Positions 1 through 8,831 of a stretch of DNA of 64,000 nucleotides are shown here, piece by piece. Under the pieces are notes generated by a model. It made no database searches, was not told the origin of the DNA, and saw only the letters and a list, made by a program, of their open reading frames with translations. The position numbers were made by a program, and so were the translations under genes. This DNA comes from Paractinoplanes atraurantiacus (lineage in GTDB: Bacteria > Actinomycetota > Actinomycetes > Mycobacteriales > Micromonosporaceae): contig NZ_OBDY01000033.1 of the NCBI RefSeq assembly GCF_900215205.1, positions 1 to 64,000 on the forward strand, given 5' to 3'. The first letter of the stretch is position 1. Every line of letters starts with the position of its first letter.

Positions 1-284
1 GAGGAGATCACCGCCGACTCGTCGATGACCGGGGGCCGGCCCGAACGAGGCAGATCCGCCAGGGCGTCGATCCCGCCGGTCTCGTATCGGGCCCGCCACG
101 CGATCACCGTCTGCCGGGTCATCCCGACCTGCCGGCCGATCTCGGCGTTCGGCAAGCCCTCCGCCGCCAGCAACACCATCCGCGCCCGCTGCACATGACC
201 AGCCGGCGCAGTCGACGAACGCGTCAGCTCCCGCAGACGCGCACCATCACCAGGACGCAGAACCAACGGCGCAGCAACTGACAT
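1..284 (-). CDS. IS630-family transposase, N-terminal part (runs off the window)
   Basis: The reverse strand reads from an ATG at 284 off the left edge, giving 94 residues. They contain an N-terminal helix-turn-helix region (RARMVLLAAEGLPNAEIGRQ followed by VGMTRQTVIAWRARYE) and a linker GGIDALADLPRSGRPP. This is the arrangement of the DNA-binding half of IS630-family transposases. The DDE catalytic half lies outside the window, so integrity cannot be judged. The protein is clearly different from the second IS630 transposase at 10.5 kb, so these are two distinct elements rather than copies. It would bind the element's terminal repeats and cut and paste it into TA targets. Confidence 0.8.
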   Translation of the reverse strand, partial: MSVAAPLVLRPGDGARLRELTRSSTAPAGHVQRARMVLLAAEGLPNAEIGRQVGMTRQTVIAWRARYETGGIDALADLPRSGRPPVIDESAVIS

Positions 285-334
285 GCCTCATTGTCCCGCA
301 CCACCACCGTCAAATCACTTCAGACACGCGACAC
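1..334. mobile_element. IS630-family element, partial, one end visible
   Basis: The non-coding stretch between the transposase start (284) and about 334 would be one end of the element. The family duplicates a TA dinucleotide; a TA sits at 335-336 directly after the string GCGACAC, which I take as the probable tip. The other end is outside the window, so the inverted repeat cannot be checked. The boundary is inferred. Confidence 0.5.
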
Positions 335-475
335 TAGTGGCTCCAACAGCCAGAATGATGGGCCCGCGTAGGCAGACGCGCACTCAGGTCGGCCTCAGGG
401 AGCGACACTAGTGGCTCCAACAGCCAGAATGATGGGCCCGCGTAGGCAGACGCGCACTCAGGTCGGCCTCAGGGA
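328..475. repeat. 74-bp perfect tandem duplication (328-401, 402-475)
   Basis: Two head-to-tail copies of a 74-bp unit starting GCGACACTAGTGGCTCC and ending GGTCGGCCTCAGGGA are identical by eye. The first seven bases of copy 1 coincide with the presumed IS630 tip, and the same seven bases followed by TA recur at the start of copy 2. The duplication therefore appears to include the element terminus as well as flanking DNA. No gene is seen here. Confidence 0.85.
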
Positions 476-495
476 CAAGGGGTTACGGTGCGGGT

Positions 496-1059
496 ATGTC
501 GCGGGAGCGCGCGTTGCTTTTCGGCGGGGCCTGGGGGGCCGGGCTGTTCGTTGCGGTCGTCTTCGTCAACGACGCGGTCAAGCCTGGGTATGAGCCGGTG
601 CGGGACTTTGTGAGTGAGGCGGCGATCGGGGCCGGTGGGTGGGTGCAGATCGCCAACTTCGTGGTCGCGGGGACGCTGCTGGCGCTGTCGGGTGTCGCGC
701 TGGCGCGGGTGGTGGGGCGCTGGACCGGTGTTCTCGTCGGTGTCGTCGGGGTGGGGCTGATCGCGGCCGGGGTATTCGTGTCCGATCCTGTGCCTCAGGA
801 CGAGAGCGCCTGGCACGGGGTCGTCCACAATGTGGTTTCGGTGATGGTCTTCGCGGCTCTGACCGGGGCCTGCTTCACCGCGGCCCGCTGGCGGCCCACC
901 GCGGGGTGGCGGTGGTACTGCCGGGTCACCGGGGTTGCCGTGCCTGTGCTGTTCGTGACGGCGGGGGCCGTCACGAACACCAGCGGGTTCTGGCAGCGGG
1001 TGACCATTGTCGTCGGGTGGGCGTGGCTCGTCGTGCTCAATCTGCGCGCGGCAGCGTGA
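496..1059 (+). CDS. DUF998 family integral membrane protein
   Basis: This is a 187-residue protein with about six hydrophobic segments (roughly 8-24, 50-70, 76-96, 111-128, 142-158 and 167-182). The PGYEPVRDFVSEAAIG stretch after the first helix and the DPVP loop after the third match DUF998 membrane proteins, whose function is unknown. The ATG at 496 is chosen because it gives the first helix directly; a weak AAGGGG lies about 13 bases upstream. The 3' end overlaps the convergent histidine kinase gene by 23 bases. The gene sits just outside the tandem duplication, which may have changed its upstream region. Confidence 0.75.
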   Translation: MSRERALLFGGAWGAGLFVAVVFVNDAVKPGYEPVRDFVSEAAIGAGGWVQIANFVVAGTLLALSGVALARVVGRWTGVLVGVVGVGLIAAGVFVSDPVPQDESAWHGVVHNVVSVMVFAALTGACFTAARWRPTAGWRWYCRVTGVAVPVLFVTAGAVTNTSGFWQRVTIVVGWAWLVVLNLRAAA

Positions 1060-4015
1060 TCACGAACATGGAGCCGCCGCCGGGGGCCGGCTCGTAGCGC
1101 AGGTCGCCGCCGTTGGCGCGGGCCAGCTCGCGGACGATGTAGAGGCCCAGGCCGGTGCCTTTGACCGTCTGGGCTGTCGACTCGGCCCGGGCGAAGCGGG
1201 TGAACAGGTTCGGCTGCAGTTCCGCGGGGACACCGGGGCCGCTGTCGCGGACGACGATGCGGATCCGGCCGTCGACGGGCTCGGCGGTCAGGGCGGTGGC
1301 GCCTCCGCCGTACTTGGCGGCGTTGGAGATGAGGTTGGTCAGCATCTGGTCGAGGTGGCCGGGCTGGACCGACGCCGTCAGCGTCTCGGGGCATTCGACG
1401 CGGGCCTGGGTGCGGCTCGACGAGCCGAAACGGTCCAGAGCCCGTACGCCCGGGTCGGCCGAAGCCACGACGGCCTCGAGGTGGGGTCGTACGGTGACCG
1501 GCTCCGGGGTTGCCGTCAGTTTGCCCGCGTCGAGGGTGACCATGGCCAGGACCTCGCGGACGATGCCGTTGAGAGCCTGGGCGTTGCGGTCGATGGCGTC
1601 CAGCATGGCGCGCTGGCGGTCGCTCGGCAGGACGCCCCAGGTGTCGGAGATGGTCTCGGTGTAGCCGAGGATCGACGACAGCGGGTTGCCGATCTCGTGG
1701 CCGAGCATGCCGATCAGGTCCTGCTTGAGCTGGTTGGCGTCCTGAAGCTCCTGGTTGCGCTCGTTCAGGTCGGCGATGGCGGCGTCGCGGGCCCGTTCGG
1801 CCTCGCGGTTGGCCGTCACGTCCGTGTTGATGGACAGGATGGCGAACGGGTTGCCCTCGGAGTCGCACTGCACGGCCTTGCGGGACAGGACCCGCACGCG
1901 GCGGCCGTCGGCCCGCTTGTGGTCGATCTCGCCGGTCCACAGGCCGTCGCGGAGCAGGGTGTCGGTGACCGAGCGGCGGTCGGAGCCGTCGGTCCACTCG
2001 GTGCCGAGCAGGCGGTCCAGGTCGTGGCCGATGATGAGGTCGGCCGGCCAGCCGTAGACGCGCTCGGCGGCCGGGTTCCAGTAGAGGACGCGGCCGCCCA
2101 GGTCGCGCACGATCACCGCGTCCTGGGTGAGGTCGAGCAGCTGGGCGCGCTGCCGGAGCTGCTCGTCGATCTCCCGGCGGGTCGTCACGTCCTGCACCTG
2201 GGTGACGAGATAGTGCGGCTTGCCGTGCTCGTCCCGTACGACCGCACCATGAATCTGCACCCACACGATGTGGCCGTCGGCGTGCCGGTAACGCTTGGAG
2301 ACGATCGCCGTGTCGACGTCGCCGGCGCACAGCGCGGCCAGGCTGCGGTCGGTCTCCATGTGGTCGTAGGGGTGGTGGAACTTGTGCACGTGCCCGCCGA
2401 CCAGGTCGTCGATCCGGTATCCGGTGATGGCGGCCATGGCCGCGTTCGCCTGAAGCACGACGCCCAGGTTGTCCGGGTGCAGGCTGGTCAGCGCCATGCC
2501 GAGCGGGCTGTTGTCGAACGCCGAACGGAAGCGGGCCTCGCTGTCCTGCAACGCCGCCACCGCGTCGTTGGCCTGCTGGAGCAGGCGGGCCCGGTGCTCG
2601 GCCTCCTCGGCGTGGCGCAGGGCCCCCGACAGCGCGTCGGCCAGCAGGGTGAGCTGCTGCTCGTCGGCCTCGTCGAAGGCGCCGGCCCGGCCGCTGGAGA
2701 CGGTGAGGACGCCGACCGGATTCCCGTCGACCAGCAGCGGCGCGACGATCAGCGAGCGGATGCCGAGGGCCTCGCACATGGCCGGCTCGACGCGCGGGTC
2801 GGCGGTGGTGTCGTCGCAGCGCAGGGTCGTCCGCGTGCGCACGGCCAGCCCGGACAGCGAGTTGCTGACCGGCGCCTCGAACATCTCCCGGTTGGCCAGG
2901 GAGCCCGCCTTGGCCGCGGCGCGCAGCACCGTGCCGTGGACGAGACCGACCACGGCGCCGTCGGCGGGGATGGCGGTCAGGGTCCGCTCGGCGATCAGGC
3001 GCAGGGCGGCGCCGCGGTCGGAGGCGGCCGCGGCCACCTCACGCTGGATGCTGATGGTGGTCCGCAGGCGGTAGGTCTCGCGGGCGGCCAGCGCCTCGGC
3101 CTGGTCCTGGCTGCGCCGCTCCACGTCGATGTCGACCATCTGCATGAGGAACTGCGTCGGGCGGTTGTCGTCATCGCGCAGGAGCACCACCGAGACCATG
3201 CACCAGACGGGGGTGCCGTCGCGGCGCATGTACCGCTTGTGCACCCGCATGGTGTGCGCCTCGCCGGCGACCATCCGGGTGACCATGTCGAGGCTCGCCT
3301 CGAGGTCGGCCGGGTGGGTGATCGCCTGGAAGCTGCTGGCCAGCAGCTCGTCGAAGCTGTAGCCGGTGATGGTGGCGATGGCGGCGTTGACGCGCAGGAA
3401 CGAGCCGTCCAGCCCGACCAGGGCCACGCCGATCGGTGAGGATTCGAACATCGAGCGGAAACGGGCCTCGAGGCCGTCGGCGGTGACCGCCTTGGCCGTG
3501 TCGAGCTGGGCCTGGGCGCGGGCGGCCCGGGTACGGATCTCGGTGTCGGCCAGGCGCGCGGCCAGCTCCGACTCGGCGGCCGCGGCCAGGTCGCCGAGGG
3601 TGGAGAGCTCCTCGGCGGTCCACTCGCGGGGCTCGACGTCGATGACGCAGAAGGAACCGAGGGTCTCGCCGCGCGGGTTGCGCAACGGGAAGCCGGCGTA
3701 CGCGGCGACGCCGAGCGCGGTCAGCTCGGCCCGGTCGCGGACCCGGCCGTCGGCCCGGATGTCACCGATGATCAGCGGCGCGTCGGCCTCGACCACGTGC
3801 CGGCAGGGCGAATAGGCCAGGCCGGGTGGTTCGCCGACCGCGCTGAGGAACACCTGCCGGTCGTCGCCGACCAGCGACACCGCCGCGACGGGGGCGTTCA
3901 GCAGGCGTGCGGCCAGGCGGGTGAGCCGGTCCAGCACGCCGCCGCCCTGTGCCTGACCGTCGAGCAGACGGGAGGACAGGGCGGCCGCGGGCTGACCTGG
4001 GTGCCGGAGAACCAT
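1037..4015 (-). CDS. Soluble multi-sensor histidine kinase (GAF-PAS-GAF-PAS-PAS-HisKA-HATPase)
   Basis: This 992-residue protein has no obvious membrane segment. In order I see a GAF domain (about 25-160, with the SPCRHVVEADAPLIIGDIRA type of motif), PAS (about 183-305), a second GAF (about 325-475), PAS (about 495-620), PAS (about 628-745), a dimerisation/phosphoacceptor domain with the H-box MLGHEIGNPLSS (His773), and a HATPase domain with N-box (NLISNAAKYG), DSGPG and GTGLGLYIVREL motifs. It would autophosphorylate in response to intracellular signals and pass phosphate to a separate response regulator. No regulator gene lies beside it, so it is an orphan kinase. Its 3' end overlaps the DUF998 gene tail to tail. 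Confidence 0.92.
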   Translation of the reverse strand: MVLRHPGQPAAALSSRLLDGQAQGGGVLDRLTRLAARLLNAPVAAVSLVGDDRQVFLSAVGEPPGLAYSPCRHVVEADAPLIIGDIRADGRVRDRAELTALGVAAYAGFPLRNPRGETLGSFCVIDVEPREWTAEELSTLGDLAAAAESELAARLADTEIRTRAARAQAQLDTAKAVTADGLEARFRSMFESSPIGVALVGLDGSFLRVNAAIATITGYSFDELLASSFQAITHPADLEASLDMVTRMVAGEAHTMRVHKRYMRRDGTPVWCMVSVVLLRDDDNRPTQFLMQMVDIDVERRSQDQAEALAARETYRLRTTISIQREVAAAASDRGAALRLIAERTLTAIPADGAVVGLVHGTVLRAAAKAGSLANREMFEAPVSNSLSGLAVRTRTTLRCDDTTADPRVEPAMCEALGIRSLIVAPLLVDGNPVGVLTVSSGRAGAFDEADEQQLTLLADALSGALRHAEEAEHRARLLQQANDAVAALQDSEARFRSAFDNSPLGMALTSLHPDNLGVVLQANAAMAAITGYRIDDLVGGHVHKFHHPYDHMETDRSLAALCAGDVDTAIVSKRYRHADGHIVWVQIHGAVVRDEHGKPHYLVTQVQDVTTRREIDEQLRQRAQLLDLTQDAVIVRDLGGRVLYWNPAAERVYGWPADLIIGHDLDRLLGTEWTDGSDRRSVTDTLLRDGLWTGEIDHKRADGRRVRVLSRKAVQCDSEGNPFAILSINTDVTANREAERARDAAIADLNERNQELQDANQLKQDLIGMLGHEIGNPLSSILGYTETISDTWGVLPSDRQRAMLDAIDRNAQALNGIVREVLAMVTLDAGKLTATPEPVTVRPHLEAVVASADPGVRALDRFGSSSRTQARVECPETLTASVQPGHLDQMLTNLISNAAKYGGGATALTAEPVDGRIRIVVRDSGPGVPAELQPNLFTRFARAESTAQTVKGTGLGLYIVRELARANGGDLRYEPAPGGGSMFVITLPRAD

Positions 4016-4057
4016 GCCGCCTGTATCGGTCGGCCTCCGGCGACCTTGAGAGAAGCG

Positions 4058-4216
4058 TCAGGGAAGCTTCACGTCGCGGTTGCCCTCGTAGTCCTGCGGG
4101 TCACCCTCGCCGCCCGCTTCCGGGTCACGGTGACCGAGCGCGGTCTCGCCCGGCAGCTCCTCGACGCGCTCCTTGGCCAGCTCCTCGAGCTCTTCACGCT
4201 TCTCGGCGTCGCTCAT
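4058..4216 (-). CDS. Small acidic hypothetical protein (52 aa)
   Basis: A short reverse-strand gene starts at ATG 4216 with a strong GGGAGG ribosome site about 7 bases upstream and stops at 4058. The product is very charged: it begins MSDAEKREELEELAKERVEE and ends in a Gly/Asp/Glu-rich tail finishing NRDVKLP. No cysteine, signal peptide or membrane segment is present. The first half should form an amphipathic helix. It lies 42 bases upstream of the histidine kinase start on the same strand, so the two may be co-transcribed. The good ribosome site and a perfect inverted repeat upstream support a real gene; the function is unknown. Confidence 0.6.
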   Translation of the reverse strand: MSDAEKREELEELAKERVEELPGETALGHRDPEAGGEGDPQDYEGNRDVKLP

Positions 4217-4234
4217 GACGTACCTCCCGAACTA

Positions 4235-4248
4235 AAGATCTTGATCTT
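4235..4248 (-). promoter_or_regulatory. Inverted repeat AAGATC-TT-GATCTT upstream of the 52-aa gene
   Basis: A perfect 6+2+6 inverted repeat lies 18 bases upstream of the start of the small acidic protein, just before its ribosome site. Its position fits an operator or a leader hairpin. No regulator can be assigned. Confidence 0.4.
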
Positions 4249-4362
4249 GCTTGTACGGGGTTGGTCATACCCGGGCGCGGCGGCGCTGATGCGTGCGCGA
4301 GACGGCCGTCACGCACACCGGCGGGACAGCGATCAAGGTCGATGCCATGAAACGATGACGAG

Positions 4363-5877
4363 ATGTCCTTAGCGAAGGTCGCCACCGCGCTCACCGTCCT
4401 GGCCGCGTTCGTGGCCGCGCCTCAGGCCGCGCACGCCGCGCCCCGGCTCACCTGGGCCGCCTGCGCCGAAGAAGAACTCGCCGGCTACCAGTGCGCCACC
4501 CAGCAGGTGCCGCTCGACCACGATCGGCCCGGCGGCGCCACCACCACGATCGCGCTGGCCCGCCGCCCGGCCGGCGATCCCGCCCACCGCATCGGCACCA
4601 TCTTCGTCAACCCCGGCGGTCCCGGCGGCGCCGGGCGCGGCATGGTCACCATCGCCGGCCAGCTCGTCTCGGCCGACGTGCTGGCCCACTTCGACATCGT
4701 CGGCTTCGACCCGCGCGGCATCGGGGCCAGCGACCCGTTGCAGTGCTTCGCCACCGACGCCGAGGCGGAGGCGCTGCTCGCCCAGATGAAACTGGTCCCG
4801 CTGACCAAGCCGGAGATCGCGAGCACGCTGCGCGCGAACTACGAGTACACCGAGGCCTGCAAGCGCGACGCGGGCCCGCTGCTCGCGCACATGAGCACCC
4901 TCAACGTCGCCAAAGACCTCGACCTGCTGCGGCAGGCGGTCGGTGACGCCAAGCTGAGCTACATCGGTTACTCGTACGGGACACACCTCGGCGCCACGTA
5001 CGTCAACCTGTTCCCCGGCAAGGTCCGCGCGGTCGTGCTCGACGGCAACGTCGACCCCGATCAGCGGACGAACCGGCGACTGGCCAACAAATTCGACCGC
5101 GCCGGGGGCTTCGAGATCGCGCTCGACGGCTTCCTGCGGGCCTGCGACAGCGCCGGCCCGGCCTGCGCGCTCTCCGGCGACGCCCGGGGCAAATACGAGA
5201 AGGTCCGGCTGCGGTTCCGGCAGGGGCCGGTGACGCTTCCGGGGTACGGCGAGATCACGCTCGACGACTTCACCGGCTACGTCTCCTCCAGCATGTACGA
5301 CGTGGCCTCCTTCCCGGAGACGGCCGAGATCCTGCGGCTCGCGTACGACACCATCACCGGGGCGCCGTCCACCCTCCGGGCGCGGCCGGGGAAGATCAGC
5401 GCACCGCCGGCCCGCGGTGGCCTGCCGGACGCGTACTCGTACACCGGGAACGACGCCTTCTACGCCGTCAACTGCGCCGACGCCCCGCTGCCGCGCGACC
5501 CGGCCCTCTACCCCGGCTTCGCCAAGGTCTTCGAGGCCGCACACCCGACATTCGGGCGGGCCGAGGCGTTCGGCGAGGTCGGCTGCGCGAACTGGCCGCG
5601 GACCACCGAACGCTACAACGGCCCGTGGAACCGGAGGACGTCGTCGACAGTCCTGCTGGTCAACCCGACGTACGATCCGGCCACCCGGTACGCCTTCGCC
5701 CAGCGCATGGAGCGCGAGCTCGGCAACGCCCGCCTGCTCACCATGACGGGTTTCGGCCACACGAGCAGCTTCAGCGCGTGCGTCACCGACTGGTACACGC
5801 GGTACCTGATCGGCGGCGCCCTGCCCCCGAAGGGCACCGTCTGCCAGCAGGACCGGCCACCCTTCCCGAACGCTTAG
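4363..5877 (+). CDS. Secreted alpha/beta hydrolase, tripeptidyl aminopeptidase (SlpD/SlpE/TAP) type
   Basis: The 504-residue protein begins with a Sec signal peptide ending near AAPQAAHAA. The alpha/beta-hydrolase fold shows the oxyanion motif NPGGPGG, the FDPRGIGASDP strand-turn, the nucleophile elbow GYSYG (Ser204), and a TAP-like C-terminal region with the acid in NPTYDPATRYAFA (Asp438) and the catalytic His in GFGHTSSF (His466). Six or more cysteines fit an exported protein. This family removes tripeptides or acyl groups from peptide and amide substrates outside the cell. GACGAG just before the ATG is a possible ribosome site. It is probably transcribed alone or with the following toroid gene. 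Confidence 0.88.
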   Translation: MSLAKVATALTVLAAFVAAPQAAHAAPRLTWAACAEEELAGYQCATQQVPLDHDRPGGATTTIALARRPAGDPAHRIGTIFVNPGGPGGAGRGMVTIAGQLVSADVLAHFDIVGFDPRGIGASDPLQCFATDAEAEALLAQMKLVPLTKPEIASTLRANYEYTEACKRDAGPLLAHMSTLNVAKDLDLLRQAVGDAKLSYIGYSYGTHLGATYVNLFPGKVRAVVLDGNVDPDQRTNRRLANKFDRAGGFEIALDGFLRACDSAGPACALSGDARGKYEKVRLRFRQGPVTLPGYGEITLDDFTGYVSSSMYDVASFPETAEILRLAYDTITGAPSTLRARPGKISAPPARGGLPDAYSYTGNDAFYAVNCADAPLPRDPALYPGFAKVFEAAHPTFGRAEAFGEVGCANWPRTTERYNGPWNRRTSSTVLLVNPTYDPATRYAFAQRMERELGNARLLTMTGFGHTSSFSACVTDWYTRYLIGGALPPKGTVCQQDRPPFPNA

Positions 5878-5886
5878 CATGCATGG

Positions 5887-6792
5887 ATGGAGCCGGCTCT
5901 CCGCTGGAAAATGGGCGAGGCCGTGGACCGGGACGAGATCCGTTCTTCCGAGCGGGTGCGCCGCATTCTGGCCGCGGCCGAGAAACCGGGCGTCTACGCC
6001 AAGTGGCAGGGCGCCCACTGGGCCCTCGCGGCCCTGGCCGACCTCGGCTATCCCCCGGGCGATGAGGCCCTGCACCCGTTACGGGAACGGGTTCTGGCCG
6101 CGTGGCTCGACGAGTCCTACTACGTGGAGTTCGAGGCCACGTCCAAGGCGGCGGCCTATCGGAGGCGGGGCGTGCCGGTCATGGCGGGGCGCCACCGGCG
6201 CTGCGCGTCTCAGCAGGGCAACACCCTCTGGTATCTGACGAGGCTCGGCCTGGCCGACGAGCGTTGCGACGCCCTGGCCGAGCGGCTGCTGCACTGGCAG
6301 TGGCCGGACGGCGGCTGGAACTGCGACAAGAGTCCGGCCGCCGCCACGTCGTCGTTCCACGAGACCTTGCTGCCCATGCGCGGGCTGGCCGCGCACGGGC
6401 TGGTCGCCGAGGCCCGCCGCGCCGCCGAGGTTTTCCTGAGCCGGCGTCTGGCCTTCCGGATCAGTGACGGCAGCCTGATCCACCCGTCGTTCGTTCAGTT
6501 GCACTACCCGCTCTACTGGCATTACGACATTCTCGGCGGCCTCAAGGCCCTGTCCGATCTCGATCTGCTCGGGGACCCGCGCTGCGCGGACGCCCTCGAC
6601 CTGCTGGACTCGCTGCGGATCGAAGGCGGCTGGCCCGCGCAGGCCCGCTACTACACCGGCTCCAGCCCCGACGCCGTCGACTGGGGCGGCGTGAGCGCCC
6701 GCCGGCCCAACCCATGGGTCACGGCGGACGCTCGCGCCGTCCTGAAAGCCGCCGGAATTGAAGCTAAACGCTCGTGCACACCGTCCCGTTGA
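5887..6792 (+). CDS. Prenyltransferase/squalene-oxidase-repeat (alpha-alpha toroid) protein
   Basis: The 301-residue protein carries repeated helical motifs with aromatic Q/W signatures: AKWQGAHWALAALADLGYP, HWQWPDGGWNCDKSP and SLRIEGGWPAQARYY. Such repeats build the alpha-alpha toroid shared by terpene cyclases, prenyltransferases and related folds. The DXDD acid of squalene-hopene cyclases is absent and the protein is about half their length, so I do not call a cyclase. There is no signal peptide. It starts 9 bases after the hydrolase stop, and its 3' end overlaps the convergent glycosidase gene by 29 bases. Confidence 0.65.
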   Translation: MEPALRWKMGEAVDRDEIRSSERVRRILAAAEKPGVYAKWQGAHWALAALADLGYPPGDEALHPLRERVLAAWLDESYYVEFEATSKAAAYRRRGVPVMAGRHRRCASQQGNTLWYLTRLGLADERCDALAERLLHWQWPDGGWNCDKSPAAATSSFHETLLPMRGLAAHGLVAEARRAAEVFLSRRLAFRISDGSLIHPSFVQLHYPLYWHYDILGGLKALSDLDLLGDPRCADALDLLDSLRIEGGWPAQARYYTGSSPDAVDWGGVSARRPNPWVTADARAVLKAAGIEAKRSCTPSR

Positions 6793-8800
6793 GGGTGAAG
6801 GCCGTGGGGAGCACGTTCGGGCCGCTGTAGGCGCCGACGAAGCCGACCGTTGCCGTCGCGCCCGCGGCCAGGCTGCCGTCGCTGGTCACGCGGACCGTGC
6901 GGGCGGTCTGCTCCCACGTCGCGCTCCAGCCGCTGCTCACCGTCTGCCATGCGGTGGGCCAGGTGTAGGTCAGGGTCCAGCCGTTGACCGGGGCCGCCGC
7001 GTTGTTCGTGATGTCGATCGAGCCGACGTAACCGTTGCCCCAGTCGTTGGTGTCGCGGAACTTGACCGTGCAGGACGAGGACGCCGGGGTGCCGGTCGTG
7101 AACGTCACCGGCAGTGAGCTCGGCGACTGGCGTCCCGCTGCGTCACGGGCGAGCACGTTCACCGTGTAACGGCGGCCCGGCTCCAGGTTACGGACCGTCA
7201 GGGATGTCGCTGTGGTTTCGCCCAGCTGCTCGCTGATTCCGCCGTTCTGGCGGTACACCTCGTACTTCAGTCCGGCGCCGGCCGACGGCCACGAGATGGT
7301 CGCGGTGCGGTCGGTCACGGTCGCGGCCGGCTGAGCCGGCGCCTTCGGCCCGGCCGCATTCGGCGCGGCCGGGTGCAGGGTCACGAGCTTGATCTCGTAC
7401 GGGGCAAGCGTCTGCCCGGTCGCGGAGCCGCTCGCTCCCGTGGAGATCGCGTCGTCGCCGTTGCCGACCGAGGAGACCGCCGGCGCGCCCGAGGCCGGGG
7501 TGAAACCGTTGTAGTTCACCGTGATCGACCGCGATGCCGACGGGTCCTTGTTGATCAGCAACACCGCCAGGTCACCGTTGGCGCGGCGCACGGCGTGAGC
7601 GCTGACCGACGCGTCGTCGGTGCCGGTACCGATGAACTGGTCGCCGGTGCGGGCGAAGGAACCCATCAGCGACAGCGCGTAGTACGGCGCGAAGGGCGTG
7701 TTCATCGGCGGCTGGCAGACCGTGTTGTCGGCGTTGCAGTTCCCGCTCGAGAGCAGTCCGTAATCGCCGTAGTCGGTGTGCCCGGCGACCTCGGAGACCG
7801 TCCCAAGACCGTTGTGGACGTTCCACCAGTGCACCGTGAAGACGCCCTGTTCAAGCAGGCCGCTGTAGACGTCGGCCAGGAAGAGGGCGCCCGGCTGCGT
7901 GTTGCGCCCCACGTCGACGTTCGTCTCGGTCATGCTGATCTTGATCCGGTCGGCGGCGTCCCCGGCGTACGACCGAATCTGTTGCCGCAAGAGGTAAGCG
8001 GCGTCCTGGATGTGCGCGGTTTTCGTCAGCGCCTCGGCCGGCGTGCTGCCGCCGGGGTACCAGTGCACGTCCACGAAGTCGATGGCCGCGCCGGCCCGGG
8101 TCAGCACCTCCTGGTTCCAGGTGCCCTCGTCCCCCGCCCCCACGATGCCGTCGGGCCAGTTGCCGGGCATGGTCAGCACGGCGCCGATCTTGATCGTGGG
8201 ATCAACTGCTTTCATTGCTTGGGCGTACGCGACGACGTGCGCCGCGTATTCTTTCGGGCTCTTGTCGGCGTGGTCGTCGGCCTCCCAGGCCGACCCGTAG
8301 TGCCCGTTGCCGTAGTTCTCGTTGCCGATCGTCCAGTACTTGGCGCCGTACCCCTTGGTGACGTTGGCGTATCGCACCCAGTCGGCCGCCTCCTGCGCCG
8401 TACCGGTCCCGTAATTCGCGATGATCATCGGCTGGGCGCCGGTCCGGCGCGCTCCCGCCATGAAGGTGTCGAAGTCGGTGTCCGGCGCGACGTAACCACC
8501 GGGGGCCGTGTGGTCCTTCCAGTGATAGATGTCCGCGTACGACCCACCGGGATACCGCACCATCCGCACACCCGCGTCGCCCAGCAGGTCGGCGACCGCC
8601 GGCGTGCCGAGCTGGGAGTCCCAGATCGCGTGGTTGACACCGAGCGCGACGTCACCGACTTTCGCCAGTCCCGCCCGCGCGTCGACATCGACCCGGACCG
8701 CGCTTTCCGCCGCGGCGCTCGCCCCCGACGGCACACCGCCCACGGTAGCGGCCGCCACCACCAGAACCGTGCCGGTCAGGACACGCCGAATTAACCGCAC
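6764..8800 (-). CDS. Secreted clan GH-A glycosidase (arabinofuranosidase-like) with FN3 and CBM2
   Basis: A GTG at 8800 is preferred as start because GGAGG sits five bases upstream; an in-frame ATG at 8812 has no ribosome site. The 678-residue product has a Sec signal peptide (cleavage near GASAAA), a TIM-barrel catalytic domain with WTIGNENYGNG (acid/base Glu161 after Asn160) and MTETNVD (nucleophile Glu292), a beta-sandwich tail, an FN3 domain (about 500-585) and a C-terminal CBM2 with CTVKFRDTNDWGNGYVGSI and a closing Cys. CBM2 binds cellulose or xylan, so the enzyme should act on plant cell wall. GH39/51-like is my best assignment. A promoter and CebR-type operator lie directly upstream. 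Confidence 0.85.
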   Translation of the reverse strand: MRLIRRVLTGTVLVVAAATVGGVPSGASAAAESAVRVDVDARAGLAKVGDVALGVNHAIWDSQLGTPAVADLLGDAGVRMVRYPGGSYADIYHWKDHTAPGGYVAPDTDFDTFMAGARRTGAQPMIIANYGTGTAQEAADWVRYANVTKGYGAKYWTIGNENYGNGHYGSAWEADDHADKSPKEYAAHVVAYAQAMKAVDPTIKIGAVLTMPGNWPDGIVGAGDEGTWNQEVLTRAGAAIDFVDVHWYPGGSTPAEALTKTAHIQDAAYLLRQQIRSYAGDAADRIKISMTETNVDVGRNTQPGALFLADVYSGLLEQGVFTVHWWNVHNGLGTVSEVAGHTDYGDYGLLSSGNCNADNTVCQPPMNTPFAPYYALSLMGSFARTGDQFIGTGTDDASVSAHAVRRANGDLAVLLINKDPSASRSITVNYNGFTPASGAPAVSSVGNGDDAISTGASGSATGQTLAPYEIKLVTLHPAAPNAAGPKAPAQPAATVTDRTATISWPSAGAGLKYEVYRQNGGISEQLGETTATSLTVRNLEPGRRYTVNVLARDAAGRQSPSSLPVTFTTGTPASSSCTVKFRDTNDWGNGYVGSIDITNNAAAPVNGWTLTYTWPTAWQTVSSGWSATWEQTARTVRVTSDGSLAAGATATVGFVGAYSGPNVLPTAFTLNGTVCTSV

Positions 8801-8817
8801 AACCGCCTCCATCCGCT

Positions 8818-8831
8818 TGGGAGCGCTCCCA
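8818..8831. promoter_or_regulatory. CebR/CelR-type operator TGGGAGCGCTCCCA
   Basis: A perfect 14-bp palindrome abuts the -10 hexamer of the glycosidase promoter and spans the predicted start site. It is identical to the operator of the LacI-family regulator CebR, which represses cellulose and xylan utilisation genes in Streptomyces and Thermobifida until cello-oligosaccharide binds. The glycosidase is therefore very probably induced by cellodextrin. I saw no second copy in the window, including upstream of the GH3 gene. Confidence 0.85.

Noticed and set aside
1007..3439. Long open frames opposite the large histidine kinase and many other genes
   Set aside because: They are typical high-GC shadow frames with Arg/Ala/Gly-rich or otherwise family-less products.
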